Origin: Myxococcales bacterium
GTDB taxonomy: Bacteria; Myxococcota_A; Polyangia; Polyangiales; Ga0077539
Assembly: GCA_016793325.1 (NCBI GenBank)
Contig: JAEUKI010000072.1
Span: forward strand, 16,886 to 80,885
DNA: 64,000 nt
Direction: 5' to 3'
The notes beneath the pieces are model-generated. The model ran no database searches and was not told the origin of the DNA. It worked only from the letters and a program-made list of their open reading frames with translations. Shown here in pieces: positions 17,811 to 26,332 of the stretch (within the stretch, counting starts at the first letter, position 1; each line of letters starts with the position of its first letter). The position numbers and the translations under genes are program-made.

Positions 17811-18445
17811 GACGGCTCCTTCAGCCAGCGAGAGAGCAGGTCGAGCCCCGCGCGCTGTGACTTTTCAGGGTGAAACTGCACGGCGAGCACGTTGTCCTTC
17901 GCTGCCGCGGACACGAAATCAACCCCGTGCGTCGTGCGCGCGCACGGGACAGTCGGGTCGCTCGCGACGCAGTGAAACGAGTGAACGAAGTAGAACCACG
18001 CGCCGTCGGAGTCCTTCGCGCCGAGGGTGCTCGTGGCGGTGGGACGCGCGACGTTCCACCCCATGTGAGGGACCTTTACGCGCGAGCCGTTGTGCTCGAC
18101 GAGCCCGTCGGGGATGCGCTCGACGCGCCCGCGAAAGTGCCCGAGGCCGCGCGCTCCCGGAGCCTCGTCGCTCGCCTCGAAGAGCACCTGCATCCCGATG
18201 CAGATCCCCAAGAACCGAACGCCCTTGGTCAGCGCGCTCTCGACTGCGCCGCGCAGCGCCCCGCCGTCCTGGTCGAGCGCGCGCACGCAATCGCCGAACG
18301 CGCCCTGCCCCGGAAACACCACGCGCGACGCCCGCGCGATCGCGTCTGGGTCGCTCGTGATCGTCACGTCCTTCGCGCCCACGTATTCGAGTGCGCGCTG
18401 AACGGACCGTAGATTTCCACACCCTGCGTCGACGAGCGCGATCAT
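17807..18445 (-). CDS. hisH: Imidazole glycerol phosphate synthase glutaminase subunit
   Basis: A 212-residue class I glutamine amidotransferase that feeds ammonia to HisF. Glycine-rich GCGNLRSV is near the N-terminus, the nucleophile Cys lies in GICIGMQ near residue 80, VPHMGWN is conserved, and the His-Glu pair is in QFHPEKSQ near the end. HisF is not in this window. Its ATG at 18445 overlaps the hisB stop (ATGA), and its own stop overlaps hisA in the same way. Confidence 0.97.
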   Translation of the reverse strand: MIALVDAGCGNLRSVQRALEYVGAKDVTITSDPDAIARASRVVFPGQGAFGDCVRALDQDGGALRGAVESALTKGVRFLGICIGMQVLFEASDEAPGARGLGHFRGRVERIPDGLVEHNGSRVKVPHMGWNVARPTATSTLGAKDSDGAWFYFVHSFHCVASDPTVPCARTTHGVDFVSAAAKDNVLAVQFHPEKSQRAGLDLLSRWLKEPS

Positions 18446-19029
18446 TCGCTCAGCGTCCCCTTGGTGCTCGGGACCTCTGTCCCTTCGACGCGCACGGCCT
18501 CTCGCAGCGCCTTGGCCAGCGCCTTGAACGCTCCCTCGATCACGTGATGGAGGATCTCTCCTTCGAGCTTGCGCACGTGCAAGTTGCACTGCGCTCCGCG
18601 CGCGAAGCCCTCGAAGAACACCGAGGCGAGCTCCGTGTCGAACTCGCCCACCTTCGCTTTGGGCAGCGCCAATCGGTCTACGAAGTACGTCCGCCCCGAG
18701 AGGTCGAGCGCCACTTGCAAGAGCGCCTCGTCCATCGGCAACGTCGCTTCGCCGTAGCGTCGGATGCCCTTCTTGTCGCCGAGGGCGTCGGACACCGCGC
18801 GACCGAGGACGATCGCGAGGTCCTCGGTCGTGTGATGACCGTCGATTTCCGTGTCGCCGCTCGCGCGCACCACGAGGTCGAAGCCGCCATGGCGGCCGAT
18901 CTGCTCGACCATGTGCGACAGAAAGGGAATCGGCGTCTTCACGTCCGAGCGCGCAGGACCATCGAGGTCGATCGTCACCTCGATGGAGGTCTCGCTCGTC
19001 GTGCGCTTCACAGTCGCGCGTCGGGCCAT
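18442..19029 (-). CDS. hisB: Imidazoleglycerol-phosphate dehydratase
   Basis: A 195-residue monofunctional dehydratase. PIPFLSHMVEQIGRHGGFDL, DTEIDGHHTTED, HHVIEGAFKALAKALREAV and the metal-binding histidines are all present. It makes imidazole acetol phosphate, the step before HisC. ATG at 19029 starts immediately at the end of the upstream WecG-like gene (TGATG, one shared base). The usual HisB phosphatase domain is not fused, as is normal outside enterobacteria. Confidence 0.96.
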   Translation of the reverse strand: MARRATVKRTTSETSIEVTIDLDGPARSDVKTPIPFLSHMVEQIGRHGGFDLVVRASGDTEIDGHHTTEDLAIVLGRAVSDALGDKKGIRRYGEATLPMDEALLQVALDLSGRTYFVDRLALPKAKVGEFDTELASVFFEGFARGAQCNLHVRKLEGEILHHVIEGAFKALAKALREAVRVEGTEVPSTKGTLSE

Positions 19030-20054
19030 CAGCGTCTTCGGGCGAATACCACAGCGCGCGCGCGCTGTACGAGCACTCGCGCGAGAAACAGCGGATTTCC
19101 CAGGAGATAGCGCGCGGCGAGGCGGCGCGGCTCGCACCAGAGCCGCCACAGCCACTCGAGCCCCACCTCGCGAAGGGCCTGCGGCGCGCGACGAACGCTC
19201 CCCGAGTAGAAATCGAACAACCCGCCCACGGTCACGACCGTGACGCCGTCGATCCGCGCGAGGTGCTCCCACGTCCAGCGCTCTTGAATCGGTGTGCCCA
19301 TCCCGACGAGCACCACGCCGCCCGCGCGCCGCACGCGCGCGAGCACCGCGTCGCGCGCTTCGTCGCGGATGAACCCGTGCGCGACCTCGCCCCACACGAG
19401 CCCCGGGTAGCGCTCGGTGAGCTTCTCGCGGCACGCCTCGGCGACGCCCGGAGCCCCGCCGATGAGCGAGAGCTTCACGCCCGCGCGCACGAGCGCTTCA
19501 CACAAGAGCGGGAGAAGATCCGTTCCGTTCACGTTGTGGACGAGGGGCGTTCCGAGCAGGCCCGAGGCGATGCGAAGGCCAACTCCGTCGGGCAACACGA
19601 TGTCCGCGCGCTGCAGGTGTGCGCGGAGCGACGCATCGGACGCCGCGAGGTTGACCGCGTGCGGGTGCACGAAGTGAACGACGCGCGCGCGACCCGCGGG
19701 GGGACGAGCGACGATGAGCTCCAACGCGCGCCCCACCGTGACGTTGTCGACGACGACATCGAGGACCTGCACGCGCTCATCGATCGTGGACGCGCCGCGA
19801 GGCGCGAGCGCCCGGGCCACCACCGTGCGCGCCGCGAGCGCGAGGTCGCTCACGAGCGTTCGCTTGGAGAAATACTCGCGTTCGACGCGCTCGGGGTCGT
19901 CGTACGCGAGGCCGAGCGCCTCGCGCGGGTCGTTTGGCGCAAAGAGCCCTCGCTCGCCCTGAGCGCAGTGGCGCGCTCCCACGAGCGGCGCGCGACGGCG
20001 AACCACGTCCCACAGCGTCACGGTCGACTGAACACCCATCGGCTCGACGCTCAC
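19029..20054 (-). CDS. WecG/TagA/CpsF glycosyltransferase with orphan N-terminal sugar-transferase module
   Basis: A 341-residue protein. Residues about 95-341 are a WecG/TagA-type domain, with FVHPHAVNLAASDASLR, DIVLPDGVGL, GVKLSLIGGAPGV, VLVGMGTPIQERW and GLFDFYSG. These enzymes add the second sugar onto a lipid-linked sugar, typically ManNAc or similar. Residues about 11-85 resemble the C-terminal part of a phosphoglycosyl transferase: APLVGAR matches LVGPRP, and YFSKRTLVSDLALAARTVVA matches the final helix. The first, catalytic half of that family is absent. I chose GTG at 20054 because ggaggtgctgtc precedes it and it forms a GTGA overlap with the upstream GT4 gene. Confidence 0.85.
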   Translation of the reverse strand: MSVEPMGVQSTVTLWDVVRRRAPLVGARHCAQGERGLFAPNDPREALGLAYDDPERVEREYFSKRTLVSDLALAARTVVARALAPRGASTIDERVQVLDVVVDNVTVGRALELIVARPPAGRARVVHFVHPHAVNLAASDASLRAHLQRADIVLPDGVGLRIASGLLGTPLVHNVNGTDLLPLLCEALVRAGVKLSLIGGAPGVAEACREKLTERYPGLVWGEVAHGFIRDEARDAVLARVRRAGGVVLVGMGTPIQERWTWEHLARIDGVTVVTVGGLFDFYSGSVRRAPQALREVGLEWLWRLWCEPRRLAARYLLGNPLFLARVLVQRARAVVFARRR

Positions 20055-21235
20055 GACAGCACCTCCACAGCGCGCGACGGCAGCGCGACGCTCGAGCGCG
20101 TCGCAGAGAAACACAGCGACGCGAGCGACTCGGCGGCGCGGTCCCACGAGTGCTCCGACGCATACACAGGGCCGTCTCGGCGCGCGCGCGAAGCGAACGC
20201 GTCATCCGCGAGACACGCGTCGATCGCCGCGCACATCGCGGGGACCGAGTACGGGTCCACGAGCGCTCCGTGCGAGCCGACGACTTCGGGCAGCGCTCCG
20301 GCGCGCGCCGCGAGCACGGGGACGCCCGACGCGAGCGCCTCGAGCACGGGGAGGCCGAAGCCCTCGGCGGTTCCCACCACGGTGACGAGCGAAGCGCCTG
20401 CGTAGAGGCCGCTCAACGTGTCGTCGCTGACCGCGCCGCCGAAGCACACGCGATCGGCGACCCCGAGGCGATCCGCGAGCGAGCGCGCTGCGCCCTCGCC
20501 GCCCCAGTCCGGCCCGACGAGCACGAGCTTGTGCGTCGCGCGAGCGCTCGACCGCGCAAACGCCTCGATCAATCGCTGGTGATTCTTCGCGGGCGCCTCG
20601 AAGCGCGAGGGGTACAAGAGGTACGGCTCCGTGAGCGAGAGCGCGCGTCGAGCCCGCGCGACGCGGGGGTCGCCTGCGTCCGCGGGACAAAATCGACGCG
20701 TGTCCACGCCGTTGCGAACGACGGTCACCTCGGGGACATCGTCGCCGAGCAGCGCGTGAATCTCGTCAGCGGTCGTCGCGCTCACCGCCACGATCGAGCG
20801 AGCGCGACCGAGCGCGCGTCCGATGACCTCTCGCACGAACCAACGCCGAAGCTGTCCGTGACGACCCGGGTCGCTCGCCGTCCGCAAGTCGTGGACGACC
20901 GCGATCGTCGGCAACGACTTCACCCACGACGCGCGTCGATTCGCCGCGGGAAACACCAGCACGTTCGCGCCTGCTCGCCGCGCCTCGAGCGACGCGAGCC
21001 CGACCGCGTACACCGCGCTGAGCGACGGTCGATCGAAGACCGAGGGCGCGCGATGGCGATCGACCCCAGCGAGCTCGTCGCGGTACGCCTCGGCCTCGCG
21101 GTCGGTCCCGATCGCGACGAGCGTCGCGCCACGAGCCGCGAGCGAGCGGCGTAGCGGCGGGAGCACCGCGCGCGTCCAGCGTCCGAGCCCCGAGCGCCCG
21201 TAGTCCGTCCCTCCGAGGGCGATGGCGACCTTCAT
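20051..21235 (-). CDS. GT4-family glycosyltransferase
   Basis: A 394-residue GT-B enzyme of family GT4. The C-terminal Rossmann domain shows LLYPSRFEAPAKNH and LVLVGPDWGGEG, and the donor-binding E-x7-E motif is in AEGFGLPVLEAL near residue 300. The donor sugar and acceptor are unknown. The stop of the upstream phosphatase gene overlaps its ATG (ATGA), and its own stop overlaps the WecG-like gene (GTGA). It belongs to the operon that ends with the his genes. Confidence 0.9.
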   Translation of the reverse strand: MKVAIALGGTDYGRSGLGRWTRAVLPPLRRSLAARGATLVAIGTDREAEAYRDELAGVDRHRAPSVFDRPSLSAVYAVGLASLEARRAGANVLVFPAANRRASWVKSLPTIAVVHDLRTASDPGRHGQLRRWFVREVIGRALGRARSIVAVSATTADEIHALLGDDVPEVTVVRNGVDTRRFCPADAGDPRVARARRALSLTEPYLLYPSRFEAPAKNHQRLIEAFARSSARATHKLVLVGPDWGGEGAARSLADRLGVADRVCFGGAVSDDTLSGLYAGASLVTVVGTAEGFGLPVLEALASGVPVLAARAGALPEVVGSHGALVDPYSVPAMCAAIDACLADDAFASRARRDGPVYASEHSWDRAAESLASLCFSATRSSVALPSRAVEVLS

Positions 21236-22464
21236 CGAGCGGCTCCTTCTCCGAGCATGGCGGCGAGCACGAGGGTCGTGTCGTCATCGAGCCGCGAGGA
21301 GCGACTCGAGGCAAACTCGTACACGAGCGCGTCGAGCTCCTTGGGTTTTGCCCGCGCGAGCGAGGTGCACACGAGGCTCGCTCCGAAGCGCGAGACGAAC
21401 TCGTCGAGCCCGTCGCCAGAGTGTCCCGCGAGGCCGTCGCTCACCATCGCGAGCGCAGCGCCCTTGGAGAAACGATAGTGCTCGACGATCGGACGACGCC
21501 CGTACACGAGCCCGAGCGGCGGCGAGGTCGAGCGGAGCCTCGCGCGAACGCGACTGTCCTCGAAGAGCAGCGCGTCGGGCATCGCGGCGTTGGCGAACTC
21601 GAGCGTCTTGTTGGCGCAATCGATCCGCGCAATGCACAGCGAGACGGCGATCGGACCTCGGCCTTCGCCCTCGTACGCGTCGCTGCCGCTGAAGATGGCC
21701 TCTTCGGTCTGAGAAAACACTGCTGAAAACTCGAGTCCTGTGGAGAGCCCGTAGCGCAGCGCCCCCATGACCGCGCTGGCGATGATGGCGGTTCCCCCGC
21801 CGTGGCCCGCGACGTCGATGGCGACGATCGCGCTTCGGCCCTGCCGATCGGTGACCACGTCGCACGCGTCGCCCGAGACCGCTCCCGCGGGGAGCACGGA
21901 CGCCGAGCAGTAGAGGCCATCGCGGGAGTACGGGAGCTTGGTGCGCGCGAGCTTCTGCGCAGACGCCACGGAGCGGAGCTCGACGTCCCGCGCGGCGGCG
22001 CTCTCTTCGACGCGGGCGATTCCCCGGTGGAGCTCGACGTAGCGCTCGCGCGTGCGCCGGAGCCTCGCGACGCGGGCCGCGAGGACCTGCGCGGTCACGG
22101 GCCGCGCGACGTAGTCGTCTGCCCCCTCGCGGAGCGCGTCCGCGACGACGCCGTCATCGGCGTTGGACGAGCTCAAGAGCAGCACCGGCGTCAATTGACG
22201 GGACGGCGACGAACGGATGAAGCGAAGGAGCTCGAGCCCGTCTCTCGCGGCGCTCACGTTGAGGTCGAGCAGGATGAAGTCGTACTCGCGCGAGTCGCTC
22301 GAGACCAGCGAGAGCGCGTGCGCCGCGTCGGAAGCCTCGTCGATCGCGATGCCGCCGCACTCGCGCTGCACGACCGCGCGGAGGATCGCGCGGTTGCTCG
22401 CGACGTCGTCGACGATCAGCGCGCGCGGAGAGGAGCTGCATGAATTCGTGTGTTGCATAACCAT
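21232..22464 (-). CDS. Response regulator with PP2C-type (SpoIIE/RsbU-like) phosphatase
   Basis: A 410-residue protein. Residues about 10-130 are a receiver domain, with LIVDDVAS (acidic pair) and ILLDLNVS (phosphoacceptor Asp), but the usual Lys of YxxKP is Arg (YVARPV). A short linker leads to a PP2C-like serine phosphatase, with SGDACDVV, DVAGHGGGTA, SDGLAGHSGD and DDTTLVL carrying the metal-binding acids. Such proteins dephosphorylate STAS anti-anti-sigma factors. ATG at 22464 shares one base with the TAA of the upstream ATPase gene (TAATG). Downstream is a GT4 gene with an ATGA overlap. Confidence 0.9.
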   Translation of the reverse strand: MVMQHTNSCSSSPRALIVDDVASNRAILRAVVQRECGGIAIDEASDAAHALSLVSSDSREYDFILLDLNVSAARDGLELLRFIRSSPSRQLTPVLLLSSSNADDGVVADALREGADDYVARPVTAQVLAARVARLRRTRERYVELHRGIARVEESAAARDVELRSVASAQKLARTKLPYSRDGLYCSASVLPAGAVSGDACDVVTDRQGRSAIVAIDVAGHGGGTAIIASAVMGALRYGLSTGLEFSAVFSQTEEAIFSGSDAYEGEGRGPIAVSLCIARIDCANKTLEFANAAMPDALLFEDSRVRARLRSTSPPLGLVYGRRPIVEHYRFSKGAALAMVSDGLAGHSGDGLDEFVSRFGASLVCTSLARAKPKELDALVYEFASSRSSRLDDDTTLVLAAMLGEGAAR

Positions 22465-22916
22465 TACGGCTTGTTGACGGTCACGAAGAGGGCAGAGCCA
22501 GAGTCGTTCCATCGGACGTGGTCGAACGCGGCGTGGATGATCGACAACCCCCGCCCGACGCGGCGCTCGACCGTGCGCCAATCGAAGCCTCGCCCGCCTC
22601 CATCGACGCACAGGTGCACCGCGGTCGGCTGCACCGACATCGACACGCAGATGCTCACGGCGGCCCCGTGTTGCTCTGCGACGTCGAGCGCTTCGAGCCA
22701 CGCGAGCATCTCGCCCGCGTCGCGAAGGGAGCTGTCGACCTCGAGCGCGCCATGGATGATCGCGTTGGAGAGCGCCTCCGCGATCCCGACGCGCACCAAC
22801 GCGCTTCGCGCCCAGCTCGGCAAGCGAGCTTCGATCCAGCCGACGTACGTCCAGAGCGACGAGTACTTCGCCGGGAGGCTTAACGACGAGCCCTCGCGCT
22901 CGAACGACAGATCCAT
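22464..22916 (-). CDS. Anti-sigma-type HATPase (RsbW-like)
   Basis: A protein of about 150 residues resembling the GHKL ATPase of RsbW/SpoIIAB anti-sigma kinases. GIAEALSNAIIHG near residue 65 is the N-box and VDGGGRGFDW and GRGLSIIH are the G-boxes. Such proteins bind a sigma factor or phosphorylate a STAS antagonist. I chose ATG at 22916; an upstream frame is open to 23003 but starts with a basic, non-homologous leader. It is the first gene of the operon that continues through the PP2C, GT4 and WecG-like genes into hisBHA. Confidence 0.8.
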   Translation of the reverse strand: MDLSFEREGSSLSLPAKYSSLWTYVGWIEARLPSWARSALVRVGIAEALSNAIIHGALEVDSSLRDAGEMLAWLEALDVAEQHGAAVSICVSMSVQPTAVHLCVDGGGRGFDWRTVERRVGRGLSIIHAAFDHVRWNDSGSALFVTVNKP

Positions 22917-23117
22917 AGCGCAAGCCCCGCTGCAATCTCGACGCCACGAGACGAAGCCCCTCGGCGACCGACGCACACCGGGACGAATCCAAAAGCGGAA
23001 CACTCCGTTGTTTCACTTCGGGACGAGCGCCTCGCGCCGACACGACTCGTGCGTTGGTTCGAGACGGGGCCCCTCGGCCCACGACGCGAGGTCCGACGCT
23101 TGCTGTGGGGCGTCTCT

Positions 23118-23822
23118 ATGACGAAGTCCTCTCCTGTGTCGCAGTGGATCGGTCCTGCGCATCGACTGGTCCGCCGACTCGCGCATCCCGCTTGGTTCGG
23201 AACCCTCCATCGCACCACCCCGATCAGTCGCACGTGGGGCTACGACCGAGGCCTCCCGATCGATCGCCACTACATCGATCGCTTCTTGTCCCAGCACGCC
23301 ACGGACATTCGATCGTCGGTCCTCGAGGTCGGCGACACGCGCTATTCGCGACGCTTCGCGCCCTCGAACTCCGAGCTGCACACGATCGACGTCGATCCGT
23401 CCAAGAGCCCCGTCGTTCGCGCAGATCTGTGCGACCTCGGCGCGCTTCCCCGCGATCGCTACCAGTGCTTCGTGTGCGCGCAGACCCTGCAATACGTCTC
23501 GGATCCGTCGCTCGCGCTCCGGGGCGCGCACCAGATGCTCGCCTCGGGCGGGGTCCTTCTGGCGACCGTTCCTGCGCTCGCGGCGATCGATCCGGGCGCG
23601 CGCGAGCACGATCGCTGGAGGTTCACCGCGGCGCAGACGAAGCGATGGCTCGAAGACGTGTTCGGCGCGGACGCAGAGCTCTCGGTGACGCCACGGGGCA
23701 ACGTGCTCGTCGCGTGCGCGTCGCTCATGGGCCTCGCGCGCCAAGACCTCAGCGCCGAGACGCTCGACGAGAGCGACCCGGACTACCCCGTGATCCTCTG
23801 CGTTCGCGCGGTCAAACGCTGA
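23118..23822 (+). CDS. SAM-dependent methyltransferase
   Basis: A 234-residue class I methyltransferase. SVLEVGD near residue 70 is motif I, HTIDVDPSKSP binds the ribose, and ADLCDLGALPRDRYQCFVCAQTLQYVSDP is the type-11 post-I region, followed by AHQMLASGGVLLATVP. The target is probably a sugar or lipid-linked glycan given the context, but that is inference. ATG at 23118 begins the homologous part; an upstream GTG at 23049 is possible. It is the only plus-strand gene between two minus-strand polysaccharide runs. Confidence 0.82.
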   Translation: MTKSSPVSQWIGPAHRLVRRLAHPAWFGTLHRTTPISRTWGYDRGLPIDRHYIDRFLSQHATDIRSSVLEVGDTRYSRRFAPSNSELHTIDVDPSKSPVVRADLCDLGALPRDRYQCFVCAQTLQYVSDPSLALRGAHQMLASGGVLLATVPALAAIDPGAREHDRWRFTAAQTKRWLEDVFGADAELSVTPRGNVLVACASLMGLARQDLSAETLDESDPDYPVILCVRAVKR

Positions 23823-23834
23823 GCGTTCGTCGCG

Positions 23835-25019
23835 TCACGCGAGCAGCGTCTCGACCAGCGCGTCGACGTAGCGATCGAGCGAGGCGTGCTCGCGAACGAG
23901 GTCGAAGCCGCGCTCGACCAGCGCGCGTTGGCGATCGGGACGCGCCGCGAGCGAGAGCACAGCGTCCGCGATCGAGCTGTGATCCGCGCGCTCGACGCCG
24001 CCGTGCGCATCGAAGAACGAGCGCGCCCCGCCCGAAGGGTGCGCCACCACAGGAACGCCTACCGCCATCGCCTCGAGCCACGTGAGCCCGAGGCCCTCGG
24101 TCTCCGAGCGACACACGAACACGTGGACGTCCGCGTCCGCGTAGAGCGCCGGCAACGCGCCGCGCTCGACGGGGCCACACCACTCGATTCGATCGTGAAT
24201 TCCCAGCTGCGATGCGCGCGCTCGCAACGACTCGCCGTAGCGCGGGGTGACCGGCGCGCCCACGAACCGCGCGCGCGCCCCGACGCCCCGACGCGCGAGC
24301 TCCGCGACGGCGTCGAGCACGAGCTCGGGCCCCTTCTCGGGGTGGAGTCTCCCGACGAACAGCAGCGTCGGATTGCTGGAATTTACCTCACGGAACGCCC
24401 TCTGCCGAAAGAGCGACCGCTCGACGCCCTGCGCGCGAACGAGCCCCTTGGCGAGCGGCGCCCCCGCCGAGAGCACCCGCTCGCGCAGCGAGTCCGAGAG
24501 CCAGAGCACTCGCTCGCAACGGAGGTCACCCCACGTGTGCCTCGCGTGCCAGCCTCGGTCGAACACGCGATGAACCACGCGCGCCGCCAGCCCCGCAGGT
24601 GGGTTTCGCACGTACGCGAGCGGCCAGTCGTCGTTGACCGTGACGCACGTTCGAACGTTGTGTCGCGCGAGCGCGCGCAGCGGTTCGAGCCCCATGCGGC
24701 GCAGCGAAAACACCATCGCGCCGTCGTACCGACGGTCTCGTTGGAGCACCGCGCGCATCGCCGCAGCGTTGTGCGCCGCGGCCGCGACGTGCCTCAGTCG
24801 ATCGGTCTTCGCGCTCGTCGCAAACGGACGCGAGAGCGAGAGCAGCCGACGAACACGCCGGCCCTTGTCCGACGGAGCTTCTTCTCCCGACGTGAGCACC
24901 GTCACGCGGTGGCCTCGCGCGACGAGGCTCTTGGCCACGTCGCTCGCGAGCAGCTCGTACCCGCCGTGCACCTCGGGCTCGAACACGTTGCTGATCAGCA
25001 GCAAATCGAGGGTCTTCAT
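23835..25019 (-). CDS. GT4-family glycosyltransferase
   Basis: A 394-residue GT-B enzyme. The N-terminus MKTLDLLLISNVFEPEVHGG is typical of the acceptor domain with its glycine loop; LLFVGRLHPEKGPELVLDAV and VCRSETEGLGLTWLEAM supply the donor-binding region and the E-x7-E motif. Donor and acceptor are unknown. Its ATG at 25019 overlaps the stop of the O-antigen-ligase-like gene (ATGA). It is convergent with the methyltransferase, 12 bases away. Confidence 0.9.
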   Translation of the reverse strand: MKTLDLLLISNVFEPEVHGGYELLASDVAKSLVARGHRVTVLTSGEEAPSDKGRRVRRLLSLSRPFATSAKTDRLRHVAAAAHNAAAMRAVLQRDRRYDGAMVFSLRRMGLEPLRALARHNVRTCVTVNDDWPLAYVRNPPAGLAARVVHRVFDRGWHARHTWGDLRCERVLWLSDSLRERVLSAGAPLAKGLVRAQGVERSLFRQRAFREVNSSNPTLLFVGRLHPEKGPELVLDAVAELARRGVGARARFVGAPVTPRYGESLRARASQLGIHDRIEWCGPVERGALPALYADADVHVFVCRSETEGLGLTWLEAMAVGVPVVAHPSGGARSFFDAHGGVERADHSSIADAVLSLAARPDRQRALVERGFDLVREHASLDRYVDALVETLLA

Positions 25020-26272
25020 CGCTCGGACGAGCCTCGCAAACCCGAGGCCATCGCCGCGTAGACCCAGAACAGGTAGGCCATCGGCGTCTGTCTGGCGATC
25101 CACTCGGCCGTTCCTTGGAGCACCATGGTCGACAGGCCGAGGGTCATTCCGACGCCGAGATCGCCGCGCAATCCACCGCGAAACGCGAGGCGCAGCGCGC
25201 TCGAGAGCACCGAGGCGACGACGAGCACGTACGCGATCGCGCCGAAGTACCCGAGCTCCGCGGCGGTCAGCCAATAGATGTGGTGCGCGATCCCGCTGCG
25301 GTCTCCGGGCTCGATGTTGAGCCGCGCGGCGTACCCGCCGTGCTCGAGCACGTACGAGTACATGTTGATCCCGACGCCGAACGGGCGCTCGTCGGCCATC
25401 ATCTTCGCGGCTTTGTTGAAGAGCACCCTGGCGAGCTCGCTCTCTTTCGGCGCCGTCGTGAAGCGCTCGATGATCGTGTCGAGCGACTTCGCGAGCACGA
25501 GCATCGCGGCGAACCCGAGCCCGATGACGATCTTGAGCTTTCGCGCGTCGGCCTTTCGCGCGAACGAAACCACGCAGCCGAGCGTCGCGGCGAGGACGAA
25601 CATGGCCATGCCCCCGCGAGACAACGACGTGATCGTGGCCATCGCCGTGCACGCGACGACGACGGGCGCGTACGCACGGCCGCGGCCCGAGAGCCAGAGC
25701 GCGAACGCCACGGGCGCGACCATGTTGGTGATCATCGCGAGCGAGTTGGGGTGCGGGAGCGAGCCCTGCGTTCGAATCGCGTGGAGGCCGTATTTCTGCC
25801 AGAACACGAGCGCTCCTTGCGCGAGCACCGCGGCGCCGAGGCCGGTCATCGCCGCCTGAACGAGCGCGAGGTCGACGAAGACCGTCGCGAGCGTGTCGAA
25901 CGCGACGAACATCCGAACGAGCTTCCACAGGCTGAACGCCGACTTGAGCGTGTCGGGTGTGTCCGAAAACGACAGCACCACCGCGGTGAAGAACAGCGCG
26001 CGGACGAAGAGATGTCGCGTCGCGGGCGCGGTGGTCGGACGTGATCCCGAGAAGCGCACCGCGAGGAGGATCAAGTCGACGGTGGTGACTTCGATGCCGC
26101 GCGAATCACCGCGGTAATTCTCCTGCGAAATGAGGTTGATGTGCATCGGGTTGAACAGGTCGAAGCACACAGCGCTGATCGCCCACGCGCGGAGCTTCGG
26201 CGAGCGGTTCATCGCCTCGCGCAGCGCGGGAACTCCGATCAGCAGCGCACCGAAGAACGCGACCCACTTCAT
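25016..26272 (-). CDS. O-antigen ligase/polymerase family membrane protein
   Basis: A 418-residue protein with about ten predicted membrane helices. The long periplasmic loop and GSLPHPNSLAMITNMVAPV, TSLSRGGMAMF, RPFGVGINMYSYVL and AHHIYWLTAAELGYFGAIAY match the Wzy_C/O-antigen ligase superfamily. In a Wzx/Wzy locus it most likely polymerises the repeat unit. The sequence does not separate polymerase from ligase. It ends within the ATG of the downstream GT4 gene. The 60 bases to the divergent deacetylase-like gene must hold both promoters. Confidence 0.82.
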   Translation of the reverse strand: MKWVAFFGALLIGVPALREAMNRSPKLRAWAISAVCFDLFNPMHINLISQENYRGDSRGIEVTTVDLILLAVRFSGSRPTTAPATRHLFVRALFFTAVVLSFSDTPDTLKSAFSLWKLVRMFVAFDTLATVFVDLALVQAAMTGLGAAVLAQGALVFWQKYGLHAIRTQGSLPHPNSLAMITNMVAPVAFALWLSGRGRAYAPVVVACTAMATITSLSRGGMAMFVLAATLGCVVSFARKADARKLKIVIGLGFAAMLVLAKSLDTIIERFTTAPKESELARVLFNKAAKMMADERPFGVGINMYSYVLEHGGYAARLNIEPGDRSGIAHHIYWLTAAELGYFGAIAYVLVVASVLSSALRLAFRGGLRGDLGVGMTLGLSTMVLQGTAEWIARQTPMAYLFWVYAAMASGLRGSSER

Positions 26273-26332
26273 CGTGCGGGGCGTTCAGCACGGGCCGTGC
26301 CCGCGGCATTCGTCGTGCAGTCGAGGCGGGCT

